Both the position numbers and the translations under genes were made by a program. Of a stretch of 64,000 nucleotides of DNA, positions 38,438-50,251 are shown piece after piece (position 1 is the first letter of the stretch; each line of letters begins with the position of its first letter). The notes under the pieces are model-generated. The model saw only the letters and a list, made by a program, of their open reading frames with translations. It ran no database searches and was not told where the DNA came from. The DNA comes from Motacilla alba alba (Eukaryota > Chordata > Aves > Passeriformes > Motacillidae). The DNA is taken from contig NC_052017.1 of the NCBI RefSeq assembly GCF_015832195.1, positions 11,546,790-11,610,789 on the forward strand, in the 5' to 3' direction.

Positions 38438-40524
38438 TGTGAACATAAATAATGTATAGCATCTGTACGTCTTTGAAGACTTCTGTATTACAGGAACATA
38501 TTCTGGAAAAAAGTAATTGGAGTTAATTTGTGCTTGAAAAGTATCTTTTAGTTCTCTTATTTGTGGGCAACATGTGGAAATTGATGAAAAACTCTCAGCT
38601 GTGTTCTAAAAGGATGGAAATGTTTGTAAACTCTGATAGTGGAAAATTTCCATCCTGACTTTTGAACTGTTGGTATAATGGTTTTCTAGTTAGTTACTAT
38701 GGTGATAGTGCCCAAAGCATTAGAAGCTGCAACATCAAAAAGACTGTGAAACACAAGACTACCTAAAAGGAATAGATAACCTTTTATAAAGAAAAAATTT
38801 CTTTTTCATTTTCACATTCATGGTCTCATTGTTGGAGTGCCTCTGTTTTGTGTTAATCCTCTCAGCTAAATTCAGCTGCCTATAAGCTAATTCACAGGCA
38901 GCAAAGCCACAAGAGGAAAACTGTTCACCCCATCTTTTTTTCCTGTGTCTCTTCTGGTGATACAAATGATTTTCTTGAAACACCTCTCTCTGCCTCTCTC
39001 CACTAACTATGGTGTGAACTCATGTAACCTATTTAGCCAGCTCAAATGGGAAAAATGAATTCAACATAGGTCGACATTGGCTGAAGGCTTATAGTTATTT
39101 TTTTACTAAGAGGCCTGCGGGAGTTAACAACCACAGATTATAAAAATTGATAATGTAAATTGTAACTGTAAATATGATACTGTTACAGCTTAAATTACGT
39201 AGTAACTGCATATATTCACACACATAGTTTTTTCTGAAGAAATAGATTGCATAATGTAAGTTTATGGCCATGTGTGTGCAGTAGTTAGAGTTTACTACCC
39301 ATTACATATTATCACTGCAAAATCGGTTCCAAGAAGTAATTTGAATTACTGGATTTTCTCCTGCTCTCTCTGTCTTTTCTGCTCCTATTTTACTTCTATG
39401 TCAAATCTATCTTGCTGAGATTCAATAATATTAGTTATGACCAAGGGGATATATGAAGTAAAAGCATGATCAACTCCCTGTTTATTAGTACCCAGTATTT
39501 AACTATAATTCAATGTAAAAAAAAAAAAAAATCAAACTGAGCAGAATATATATCTATGTAAAGGAAACATTTTTTAGTAATACAACTGTATTTTGAAGGT
39601 ACATTTTTTTCTACTTGCACTTGTTTATTATTGTTGTGGTTTAAGCACAAACATTTTTAAAATAAAAATTTTGTGAAAAAGGGTGAGGTGAAGATAAAAA
39701 CGTACTTGAAATCAATTCTGCATTAGTTAGGTAGTTCTGTGCAGTAAGAAGAAGGCATAGACTCACAGCAGTCAGAAAGACCTGATATCTAACATATTTA
39801 AGGAAGTAAAAGCGAAGGGAAAATGATAGAGATGTGAAGATATCTGCTTTTTGAAAAGAGCTTTAACATATTGTTATTAGGGACATAATGTTCTGTCTAT
39901 ATTTTTTGATGCTCTGAGAACTGCTCCCTCTCCTTTTAATCACCACAGTGCTCTGCATCTCCGACTTGCTGTCCATTGGAAGTCTATCTGCAAACCTTCC
40001 AAAATCAGCTGAGGGAGTAAAGCTACAGAACCTGATTGGTGTGAGGGATTTGGTACTTAATTCTGAAAGTATTTGTAACCCCACTGACTTCTGAAAATTG
40101 TCAGAATATGCCCCTGAAAAAATATAGATCAAGCACAGAATTAATATTTTCTGATTTTTTTTTAAAAATAAGAATTACCTTGGACTAGAGAATAAAGATT
40201 TTTATATGAAAAAAATATTTTTCTTGCTTTTGCTAAATACATGTGATTTTCTTAAATGACGCTTTTATTTTTTTATATGAAATAAAGCTGTTATATTCAA
40301 GTTTATTATTCAAATGCAAATATCCTTTTCACACGAGGAAAGTTTCATGTTCTGATTTTTTGAGGTGCAGATGTTTATTATGTTCTGGAGGGGATGTATC
40401 TGACCAGACCTAGTCTTCCACAGAGGAAACATCCATGTCTGAGCTAGTCACATTAGCGTCCTCCTTTGTGATTGAGAAGAAAAGAGGTAAATTTATGTCA
40501 TTATAACTAGTCAGATCATTGCAT
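38438..40524. other. Unique AT-rich stretch between CR1 copies
   Basis: About 2.1 kb with no recognised gene. It includes an A15 run at 39517-39531 and several AT-rich low-complexity segments. Confidence 0.55.
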
Positions 40525-40842
40525 CATAGGATCACTAAGGTTGGGAAATGCTTCTAAGATCATGAATATAACAATTGACAGAACACCACCATGCCCACTT
40601 AACCATGTAGCAAAGTGCTCATTTTTTGAAGGCTTCCATCACCGTTCTTGAGAGCCAATTCCACTGCTTAATTGCTCTCTCAACGAATAAATTTTTCTAA
40701 TATCCAACCTGAATGTCCCTTGGAACAACCTGAGGCCCTTTTCCCTATTGTTAGTTACCTGGGAGTGGAGACTGACCCCCACCTCAGACAACCTCCTTCC
40801 AGGTATTTGTTGAGAGCAGAGTTGTAGAGAGATGTCCATATT
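40525..40842 (-). mobile_element. CR1 LINE fragment of another subfamily, 3' end
   Basis: The plus strand starts CATCATAGGATCACTAAGGT and continues with ACACCACCATGCCCACTTAA, CAATTCCACTGCTTAA and TTTTTCTAATATCCAACCTG, then GACTGACCCCCACCTCAGAC. This is the reverse complement of a CR1 subfamily distinguished by the ACTAAGGTTGG and CACCACCATGCCCAC words. The minus-strand frame 40639-40839 still reads as ORF2 C-terminus (LSEVGVSLHSQVT, then RLFQGTFRLDIRK). It is 5'-truncated and has small deletions. Compare the copies at 38.15 and 57.66 kb, which belong to the GGTTTGG-type subfamily. Confidence 0.92.
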
Positions 40843-43800
40843 TACAGATGACTCATGCCATTAAAAACTTTCCACTCCCCAACTATGGTAAGAGAGATCC
40901 CAAAAAGACCGGTGAAATATTGATAACTAAGATTAGCTTGGGTGAGTCACATCCTGAGTGAAGAGTCTTGATTTTATGATGTCAAGCAACTTGTGCCTTC
41001 ATGCTCTATTTCCTAATCTCTTACTTTTCCTAAACTATTTGCTTCTCTTTTAAGCTAATTCTGAAGAGGATGGAAGATATGGAAGATGCAATGATTTCCT
41101 CCACAGTCATCCTCTTTCTAAACCATATCCCATTAGAAAACACATCTGTGCGAGACAGAGGTGACTGAAGTAACGAGCTGCTCATGTTAGACAGCTGCCC
41201 CAGTTTCCCAATGAACACATTTTAACACACTGAATACTAAGCTGTGTTTGAATACAGCCTGTCAGAATTTCAGGTATTTCATTCCATTTTAGCAATCCAT
41301 CCCACCCTGAGGCAGGAGTTGCCTTGGGAGGTACCAGTGTCTCTTTCCGAAGAGTGCAGTTTGAGCCAAGGCTTTGGGCCAGCTGAGATGAAGACACCAT
41401 TCCCCAAGAGAGTTTGTTCTCTCTGTCACAGAACCAGGACCCAAACAAAGTCAGTGAATGGGAAATGAGGGTTCTGCCCCTCCTTGGGGCACATGGGACC
41501 ACCAGGCTGCTATGCAGACTCTCCTTGCTTCAGGTGATGAAGGGCCTCTGTTGAATTCCTTGCCCCATAACTGACACACCACCTCCTTCTCTCTGATTTC
41601 CTTATAGGAAATGACAAAATGTGGTTCCTATGAGAAAGAACATGTGTGATGATTTTTTTTCTTCAATTTTGCCAACTTCTGTGGAAATTTTTGGACTACT
41701 GATATGTACAAAATTCGTTAATATTCTATAAGATAGCAGAACTGTATCTTCTTGAAGTGTTGAACTGTTGAAGAAATTAAGCCCAAGATACATTTTAGAC
41801 CTTCAAACTGCTTATGTAGAAGTCATACATGATTCAGGCCTAGGTCTTTTTCATTAGTAGTTGGGTTAACAAGCTGCTTTATCAGTCTATTTCCTACTTC
41901 TATTTCAGTATTTTTTAAAATTATATTCTTCAAATATTATGGTGATACAAAAGTCTGGTAAAGATGGGTACCAAAAAATTTAAATATATTTTGAAGGAAG
42001 AAATACACAATGCTGGTAAGAAAAATATGTCTGAAAAGTTATATATGAAACTGGAACCCCAACTTAAGGGAGTAATATGCAATAATATGTGATATGAAGT
42101 AATACCAGAGCCTGATTCAGAACAACAAGATCTCATTTGGATTATTAAGCCTTAGTGAAGATTCTCCAGAATAAGAATTGCTTAGTTGCATAGCAAATAC
42201 TGTTCAATTGTGAAAACTGTCATTAAAAAATCAACACTTTTGTGAAAGAAAAGCAGGCTCTATTCACACAATAGTATTTTTCTCTCTGGCATTTTTGCAG
42301 GTGTGGAATTGAATGCCTTCAGAAGTCATTGAGAAATTTTCCAGACAGGAGGGATTTGCAGGTTCAAGATCTCTCACTCACACAGTGTTCATTTTAAAGC
42401 ACTTGGTTACCATTTACAACCTGGCCATAGGCTCACCAGACAAAACTTTTGCCAAAGTGAAAACTTGTGTTTGTTTTCAGTGGGTGCAGGATGTGATCCA
42501 CATGGGTAATAAATGTGTGATTTACAGACACGAGCTGTAGTGCTCTATAGAATTATGCATGAAGAAAAACCATTATGTGTGAGGATAGTCCTTTTATTTC
42601 AGCATGTCTAAAGGACATATAAAGCACATATGCTGCCTTCTTCTTTCTTAGCAGCAAGGTCATTTCCCAAAGGACGCAGAACAAAAAAAATTGATCTACA
42701 AACATCTCTTAGAGCAGTTACTAAATATCTAGCCTTGAAAATCACTTCTAAAAGTAGAGGATGTATTGTGTTATTGTGTATTGTATTTTCATCTTTCACT
42801 ACCAAAGTCAATATTTCCACTACCATCAGTCAAAGGATTGCTCTGAGTCCAGCTGTGTACATTCAATGGCATAAAAGACATTCAGGTGTTACAAGGAGAT
42901 CTATTATCTGTCTTTGAGCCTTTGTCTGAAGAAAAAAAAAAATAGGGGGGAAATCCTTTTCAGTTAATTAAGAAATTTGAAACTAGAGGATTTAGAGATT
43001 AAAACATGGTTCAAATGTATTTTAGGACAGATTCTGCCATCAACCAAGAAACAGCAAATCTGAAAGCAAAGACTGCACATCTGGTAACTGTAGCCACAGC
43101 TGGATGAGGGTTGGTTTGGCTGCTGCACTAAAGCACAGGCAGGAATTAAACCATGGGGGATATTGATAGTGTGAGGAGATTAAATTTGTTGCAGAGCTTA
43201 AATGGGATGCAGAAAATAAGTGGAATGAGTGTAAAGGAGAATTTAGAAAAATGTTTATGTAAAAATGCGGAGGTAGAAGTGGAATGGAAGGAAGCAGAAC
43301 CCTTCTGAGTGGCAGGGGAAAAAGCACATAAAACTGAAGTAGAATTAACCACTCTATCTGTGTATCTGTGCATGTGGGGGGGAAGGAGTTTGCAATCTTC
43401 TAGAGAAAAAAATGCCTGAAATTTCATTTGAAATATTCCATAACACCAACCACAAATACTTAAATTTTCTATTTAGGGACATCAGAAATCCAAGACCTAG
43501 AGAGGAAAAAATGTGTTCTGAGATGTGCCACTTTGTGCTTTATGCTTCCTGTATTCTGTGAAGCAATGGATTCTGCCTTGTAATCTGTCTGAATAGCATT
43601 TCTTTTATTGGTCCTTTACCCTCAAAAAGTAAAGTACTTTTTCTAGAGGCAAGAAAATTCAGGTTTTTTGACAATTCTAACAACTAAATATTTATGGGTT
43701 TACCTACCTACGTTAGTCTGGGGAATTTTGGAAAAAAAATCAAAATGTCTTCCACAAAGGGGAAAAAATGAAGCAAAACATTGTTATTATTTCAAAACTT

Positions 43801-44009
43801 CTAACATCCAGCACAGCAACAAGACAAGATACCTTTACCAGAAAATCAGCTGGGTTTGTGAGCACCTGACCCCAAATGCACAAGTTGATGCAAATGTGTG
43901 GAGAATTTATCCTTTTCAAAGTGAACAATGGGTGAGGCTTCTGCTATCTCTTATGCATTTTCCACAAATTCTGATGGAATTTAAGCTTTTTGTTTATTGA
44001 CCTAGGAAC
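40843..44009. other. Unique stretch without a supported gene
   Basis: About 3.2 kb. A GC-richer segment at about 41270-41510 holds a 106-codon minus-strand frame (41182-41502) and an overlapping plus-strand frame (41244-41468). Neither is recognisable. The rest is AT-rich with short A runs (for example near 42931-42943). Confidence 0.5.
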
Positions 44010-44079
44010 TTCCCTTCCCTTCCCTTCCCTTCCCTTCCCTTCCCTTCCCTTCCCTTCCCTTCCCTTCCCTTCCCTTCCC
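44010..44079. repeat. (TTCCC)14 pentanucleotide array
   Basis: Seventy bases of perfect TTCCC units (GGGAA on the minus strand). The Gly-Arg-Glu repeat in the minus-strand frame 43944-44168 is a direct product of this array and is not a protein. It is a second pyrimidine-only tandem repeat in the same window as the (TTCC)n at 598-702. Confidence 0.97.
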
Positions 44080-47000
44080 GTTTCCAGTGTTAATGACACT
44101 TGAAAAAAATCAGAAGGTAGCAAGAATACAAATACAAAATACAAATACAGAATGCAAAAAAGTTCCACAACTTATATCATATAAATATTTTAATTTTTGT
44201 GCCAATCTTCTGATACTGTTCTCATTCTGAAATGGTTTGGATTACCAAGGAGAATTATTCCCCTCTGTTTAACTTTAATAACTGGAGAACATTAAAATGT
44301 TATTATAGCTCAGTTTCCAACAATATATTTGATTGAAAGCAATAGGTGGGGCACTGAGGCTGGAATCCATTTCACACAGGAGCAGGGTGCACTTGTGCTC
44401 ACTCTGCTTGACTGCATTGTCCTTTTCACAATGTGGAAGTCACAGCATGGACTGGAGGGAAAAGCCAAAGCCTCCAGCACCTCATGTTCAGCCACAAGAT
44501 TGAAAACTACAGGAGCAGAGCAGGCAGAGCTGCCTGGTCCTCCCTGCCTCTCCTTCTCATGGGAGCTGTCCCAGCACATGTGCAGGTTTGGGAGCCTCAC
44601 CTCCCTGCCTGCAGGCACGGGCCAGGATGTTGCCCTCAGTTTGGGCTGACACCAAGGACCTGCTGCACCAGACACGTTCAACATCCCCATCCTTTCCCAT
44701 GTCCAGACGTGGGGAGCCCCAGGTCGTGCACTGCAAACCCCACCTTTCATCAGCCCTGGTGTCACCTCTGCTGGGCCCTAACCCAGCCCAGCTCTCTCCA
44801 AACCTCATTACAGAAGGATGGACCTAAAGGATAGGTTTTACCAGTCAAGTCCTAGATAGTGTTTCTAGATCTGGAGCTGAAGCTTTAGAGGAGATGAATT
44901 TCAGAAGTGCCAAATTCATTTTGGAAGCTACTGGGATAAATGGACTGACAAGTGCAGGTGTTTGGATACCTAAAGGCACAGGAAAACATCCATTTCAGAT
45001 CCAGAACTAGTGATATATCTAAGTCCTATGGAAAGCAAAGAGACTTAGCTAGGTACCCAGGCATTTCTGAAATATTCAACTGGTTTCTTAACACTCTATC
45101 ATCATGATTGTTTTCTATAGCACCTTGCAGGAATAAATAAATACTTGTGCCCTTCCTCCCCAGAATTCCATCTAGACCAACAAAGAATAACTACTTGATT
45201 GTAGATTATAATTTGTGTTAGACTGTTGACTAAAGGCCAACTGCATTATACAAAATATAATAGATTATCTCTCTCCATAGATTAAAAATCAAGATTTTTT
45301 TTTCAATGTGTGTATGTATTTATCTTTTGTTTTCTTGAACACAGTGTAAAAAGAGCTGTACTGGGTCAGGCAGTGGCCACAGGAATATTTAACTCTGCGA
45401 GCTGGAGACAGTAATTTCCCGTCTGGTGGGCTGAGTGACTGGTGCACACAACATGATGTGGATGAGCATATTTCTGGCTCAGAGCAGATGGCAGAAGATA
45501 AAATGTAAATATGTTTAAATCACCAGGAGTTTCCCCCCACAGTCATTATGTTATTATATTTCAGTCTTTCAAAAAGCAGTTTACCTTTTATCAGCTCCTG
45601 TTAACTAACAAACTATATCATCATGCAAATAGAGAAGACAGCTGTTTGAGTCACAAAAGATAAATATCACCTGAAACAGCCATTGTTTTGAGGTCCTGAG
45701 TCTACTAAATAGATATCTTCAGTGCAAATAAATGATGTAACCCAAAGTGAGTCCAACAATACACTGGCGAAATAACTTGTGTGGTTTTCACAGGAGAATA
45801 TTCAATCTGTGCAAACAGACTACCATCTGTAAACAGCAACAGAAATAGGAAGTGTACATCTGATGTGCCTGCTCACCAGATCTGATCCTTCAGGGTGGTG
45901 GGTACCCTTGGAGCCCTACAGGAGGACATTTTCAAAGCATTTATTTTCACAGTGAGACTGGGGAGCTGAGGGTCATTTCCAAATGGGACAGATTTTTAAG
46001 GTCACAAAGTTGACTGAATGGAATCAAGCCCTTAGATTGTCTTAAAAAAAATCTATTTTTTTCACTGTCAAATTCACAGCAGTAGTCACAAGCAAATGAA
46101 TTTTAGAGTTAAACATAACATTACTATTGGGCAGGACATTTTTAGAAGAAAAATGCTAAACAACAACTATGACTTTAAATTTCCAAGACATAAAAAAACT
46201 CACTTGTAAAAATTCTTTCAATTTACAAGGAGCTTGCATTACACAAAACTGATAAGAAACAGATTAAAAATTAAACATTTATGACCCAAGGAACTGCTGA
46301 GCAGACTTTGCTCTGAAGAACATCTGTAACAACAAACCCCAGACTCCTGAAATTTGAATTTGCCTGTTGTACTTGCTTAATTACTGTGCATGCTAACTAT
46401 TTAGTCTCTGATAGGGTAATGGTGCAGTTTTGGAAAATATTATTCCCTTAGGGATTTTCTTGTATAATTTCTGGAGGGGAGCATTCCCAACTCAACATGC
46501 ACACACAAGTGCCAGTACCATTAATGGAGGTTATGTGCACCATTCAAAGGGAGAGCAGGCTCCTGAGTATGTAACTAAATCAACAAACCCCCAGGATTAC
46601 CATAATGCTAGAGGTAGGACCAGAGCAAAATATTTAAAGATAAAGAATGAGCACAATTTCAATCTTACCATATGTTATAATGGTGATATTATCTTCTGTC
46701 AAGGGACTCTGACTACTCTTGATAAATCTAAGTTATAGAACTAAAGTACAATGGAATTAAATGATGCTGTTACTAAGCATATAAAGGCTGCTTCAGTTTT
46801 ACCTTTGTCTTTATTTGCTGATGTACAGCATCTCAGAATCACAACATAATAACATTACTGAAACTTTCATCCTGTTCCTAATTTACACTTTGCTCTAGCA
46901 AATTGCTTTTACACCCATGGTCAGGCCATTTTTACTCTAGTGCAGGAGTAACAAAGTGAAAATGGGAATTACTCTCCCTTAATGGCAAGTTCTGCCTTCA

Positions 47001-47354
47001 GATATATTGAACCTGTGTGACTAAAAGTTTAACCACAACTATGTAGTATTTATTCTATATTTTTTATGGAGAATTACAAGTTCAAATTAGACTGTGTTGC
47101 CTTTCCTAGGTTAATTTCAGGTATTCTTTTTACAATGCCACAATTCATTTTTTACTCTATAACAGAAATCCTAATTTAATTAATTGCTCTGAAATTGGCT
47201 TTTAATCCCCTTATTTGTGTTAACAGCTCTTATTAAGTCATTACCTTCTTGCCTTTGTGTTATGCACAGTTTAGCGCATAAAGATGTTTTGCATGAAAAA
47301 CACACATGGATCATGTTTCTGCATATACAATTATCCCCTGTAAACTGACTTTTT
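44080..47354. other. Unique stretch with a GC-rich block
   Basis: From about 44340 to 44820 the sequence is GC-rich, with frames open on both strands (minus 44310-44765; plus 44329-44649, 44433-44834 and 44588-44827). The simultaneous openness reflects few AT-rich stop codons, and the translations are rich in Pro, Ser, Cys and Trp with no family I know. The rest, including a 102-codon plus-strand frame at 46430-46738, is AT-rich and unassigned. Confidence 0.45.
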
Positions 47355-47420
47355 GGAAAGGAAATGGCACAATTGGTAGAGAGCAAATAGTTTTCTGGTT
47401 CAATTCCTTCAGTTTCACAG
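47355..47420 (+). other. tRNA-like A-box and B-box pair, probably degenerate
   Basis: ATGGCACAATTGG (47364-47376) followed by TAGAGAGC resembles a tRNA D-arm/A-box, and GGTTCAATTCC (47397-47407) matches the T-arm/B-box pattern GGTTCxAxTCC. The boxes are about ten bases closer than in a full tRNA, so the anticodon arm would be missing or truncated, and the flanks pair only weakly as an acceptor stem. A decayed tRNA pseudogene or tRNA-derived fragment is possible, and coincidence is equally so. It is not a functional tRNA gene. Confidence 0.25.
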
Positions 47421-49802
47421 GTCAGACACCACTAGCAGAGATGTAGCTTCATGTTCAAGCCCAGCAGTGACACTGATTTTACTTCCTGAGGGTTAGAAGA
47501 GGCAGGTATGAAGAGGTACACAAGGCATAAAGGGTATACAGGTATACCAGACAGGGCTTTTTTTAACTGTTGGCTGTCTGCAAAAGAAAAGTTTCATACC
47601 TTTATTTGCGAACTGAGAATTTGAGTTTAGGATACATGTCTCGGTAGATACTTGTTTCTAGTTGCTCGTTTTTAAAGCAATGCTTGCAGCAGAGTGAAAT
47701 TGAAGGAAAACATAAATAAAAAAGCCTACTTTGAAAATCCTGAGGGAAAAAACCATATTGATGGGTTATTTGGTGCATACTTTCTAAGTGGATTTCTCAG
47801 GGTAGTGCGGGCCACTAAAGTCCTAAATGAGGCCCAAATGAAAAGCCATAAAATGCATCTCTATGAACAGCATCTCTGTATTTAAAGACATTTAGTAAGC
47901 CTACAAAGATAACAGTACTTTTGTTATTTAGTATGGCTTTCCTAATTACAAAAAACATTCTGATTTATTATAAAGACTATAATTAGATTAGGCCAAGCAA
48001 ATCAATATGCCTTTAATTAGTGGTGTGGCTGCTGCTTCACTACACTCTATGCTAGCACCAAAACCTAATTTTGAGTTTAGGATCCCAGAGATGCATAATA
48101 ACAATGTTCTCCAGCACTGAAGGTTCAGCTTTGCTTCACATGCAGAAAAAGCCACTATGCCAGAAAAAAAGAAAAAAAAAAAAAAAGAAAAAAAAAAGGA
48201 GTAGTTTCTACAGAAATGAATGAGCTGCTCTGTAGATTAATAGTAAAAATAATTATCACTTATGCCCCATCAAATAGCTGTGGGCATGCAATTGTATTTC
48301 AACAAAGTACTAGCTTGCATTACTGCTCATAGGATAATATTTCATATTAATTAGTATTGCAGCCTTCTAGCCTATTTCTAAAGATGTCATTATGAGACTG
48401 TATACCACTGAGTCACCTAATCAATGAAACAAAAATTACTAACACAGAACAAATAATGGCAACTACTCAGTCATGTTAAACTAGGAAAACAAGAAAGGTC
48501 TCACTTAACATGGTGTACCCAGGCACTTATTGCACTCAAATATCTATATTTACATATCATCAGAAAAAAAACATTTCCCAGAGGCAGAATTTTCCTTTTT
48601 AACAAGTAATCATTACCACAATACTAAGAGATTTTAGGACAACAATTTAGAAAATTGTGACACCAAAGATCAGGAACACTCATGTTCTAAATAGTAAACA
48701 GTGTGCATGTATATATTTGTACTTTTTAAATAGATACAGCTGAGCTTGGCAATAGGAAAGTCACATGGACCCTTGTGATTACTGCATGCAGAGGTCCCCC
48801 AGAAAGAGATGTGGTGCCCACTTGGTAATTTTGATGATAAACTCTTTCCTTTAGACTTGCTGAGCATGTTCCATTTACATATTAACAGATCAGAGCAAAG
48901 TGCTGCCAGAATGATGTGTGCAATTCAGCCAAATAACTACAAATGTGTGCTCATTTTTTGCCCTCTCTGTGATTGGAGACACACAGATGATCCTTCTGTG
49001 AAAAAAAATAAGCATGAGATTAAAATTGTGCCCAAACCACAGCCATAAAAACATTGCCACTCTTTGCAGAGAGATGTTGTAAAGACATTATCAGAGCAGA
49101 GGGGTTATTCAGAGGATATTCAGGATCCCAGAAGTTTCTCCACTGCCCATTTCCTCCACAACTGAATCTCTTCCATCCCTGATTCACATAAATTTAATGT
49201 CAAAAGTATTGCAACATGTGGCAGAAATACACTTTTCAGCTATTTCCCTCTTCTTGTGTGTTCAAGGAATTATAGTAGTCTAAAAATGGCCACAAACAAT
49301 TGTTAAGAAAAATATTTTGAGATGTTTTAAGTCTTGCTCAGCTGTGAGTGATTTGCAGCTTCCTTGTTCTTTGGTGAGTGTCCAGTTCCTTCCCTGAGGG
49401 TCCATGGGCTGCGCTATGCAAAATTATGTACCACTCCTCCCTAGCTCCAAGTTCGCTCTCTGAATCTACTACTTCTTTTAAATTCCTTCACAGGGTTTTT
49501 TGTCATCTCCTGTGTGTCTGTCTCTAAGCTTGTCTCTTTAGACTCAGGAACCTAATTATTGAAAATCCCTTTTGAAATCTAAGTGATTTCTAAACCATTG
49601 CTGCCTAGAGGTTTTAGGTGACAGAAAATATTTTTCACAAAATAATCAACAAAACATTTTGACTGACCTTCAGTTACCTCCTATAACTTTACAAGATAAT
49701 ACAAGATAATACTCAAAGCCTTCAAAGTCTGACTTGGAACAAAATTCAGGGTTCCTTTTTAGGTCATTCAAGGACTCATTTGTGGTCTGATTTTCCTGCT
49801 CT
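47421..49802. other. Unique AT-rich stretch
   Basis: No supported gene. An A/G-rich low-complexity tract lies at 48162-48199. The block at about 47930-48050 is discussed as a possible conserved element. A ten-base duplication (ACAAGATAAT twice) lies near 49691-49712. Confidence 0.5.
48162..48199. repeat. A-rich low-complexity tract
   Basis: Runs of A broken by single G residues. Ordinary simple sequence. Confidence 0.9.
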
Positions 49803-50170
49803 GTTCTGCACTGGTGTGGCCTCACCTTGAGTCCTGTGTGAGTTTTGTGCACAGCAATATAAGAAAGATATTAAACTATGAGAGATCATCCAAGGGAAAA
49901 CAACAAAGATGAGGAGAAGCTGTGTGAGGAGCAGCTGAGGTCACTTGTTCTGTTCAGCCTGGAGAAGAGGGGACTGAGGGAAGACCTCACTGCAGTTACA
50001 CCTGAGAGGAAGAGGAGGGGCAGGCACTGATCTCTGCTCTGTGGTGACAGTGACAGGATCCGAGGGAATGGCCTGAAGCTGTGTCAGGGGAGGTTTAGGT
50101 TGGATTTTAGAAAAAGGTTCTTTCTCCAGAGGGTGGTTGGGCCCTGGAACAGGCTCCCCAGGGAAGTGTT
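49803..50170 (+). mobile_element. CR1 LINE fragment, ORF2 C-terminal region
   Basis: The plus strand reads CTGCACTGGTGTGGCCTCAC, then TGTTCAGCCTGGAGAAGAGG with GGGAAGACCTCACTGCA, then GAATGGCCTGAAGCTGTGTC, and finally CCCTGGAACAGGCTCCCCAG. This is the avian CR1 ORF2 3' region in the sense direction. The conceptual translation keeps blocks such as FRLDFRK-type and NRLPREV-type residues, with frameshifts and stops between them. It ends at the CCCAGGGAAGTG point, well short of the usual 3' UTR and ATTCTATG tail, so the element is truncated at both ends. That is unusual because CR1 copies normally keep their 3' end. Confidence 0.92.
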
Positions 50171-50182
50171 TTTCCTAGTCTT

Positions 50183-50251
50183 TATGCTTGGATCAGGAGT
50201 GAGATTTTGAAGTAAACCTTCCTGTTATCCCCTCTTAGTATGCTTGGATCA
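50183..50251. repeat. 13-base direct repeat next to the CR1 3' break
   Basis: TATGCTTGGATCA occurs at 50183-50195 and 50239-50251. The first copy starts 13 bases after the abrupt end of the CR1 fragment at about 50170. It could be part of the rearrangement that removed the CR1 tail or simply a local duplication. Confidence 0.8.

Noticed and set aside
40639..40839. 66-codon minus-strand frame
   Set aside because: It is the ORF2 C-terminus of the CR1 copy at 40.53 kb, not a cellular gene.
43944..44168. Gly-Arg-Glu repeat protein
   Set aside because: It is the translation of the TTCCC pentanucleotide array on the minus strand.
44310..44834. Overlapping 79-151-codon frames on both strands
   Set aside because: All arise in one GC-rich block where stop codons are scarce. 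The frames contradict each other and none shows a domain.
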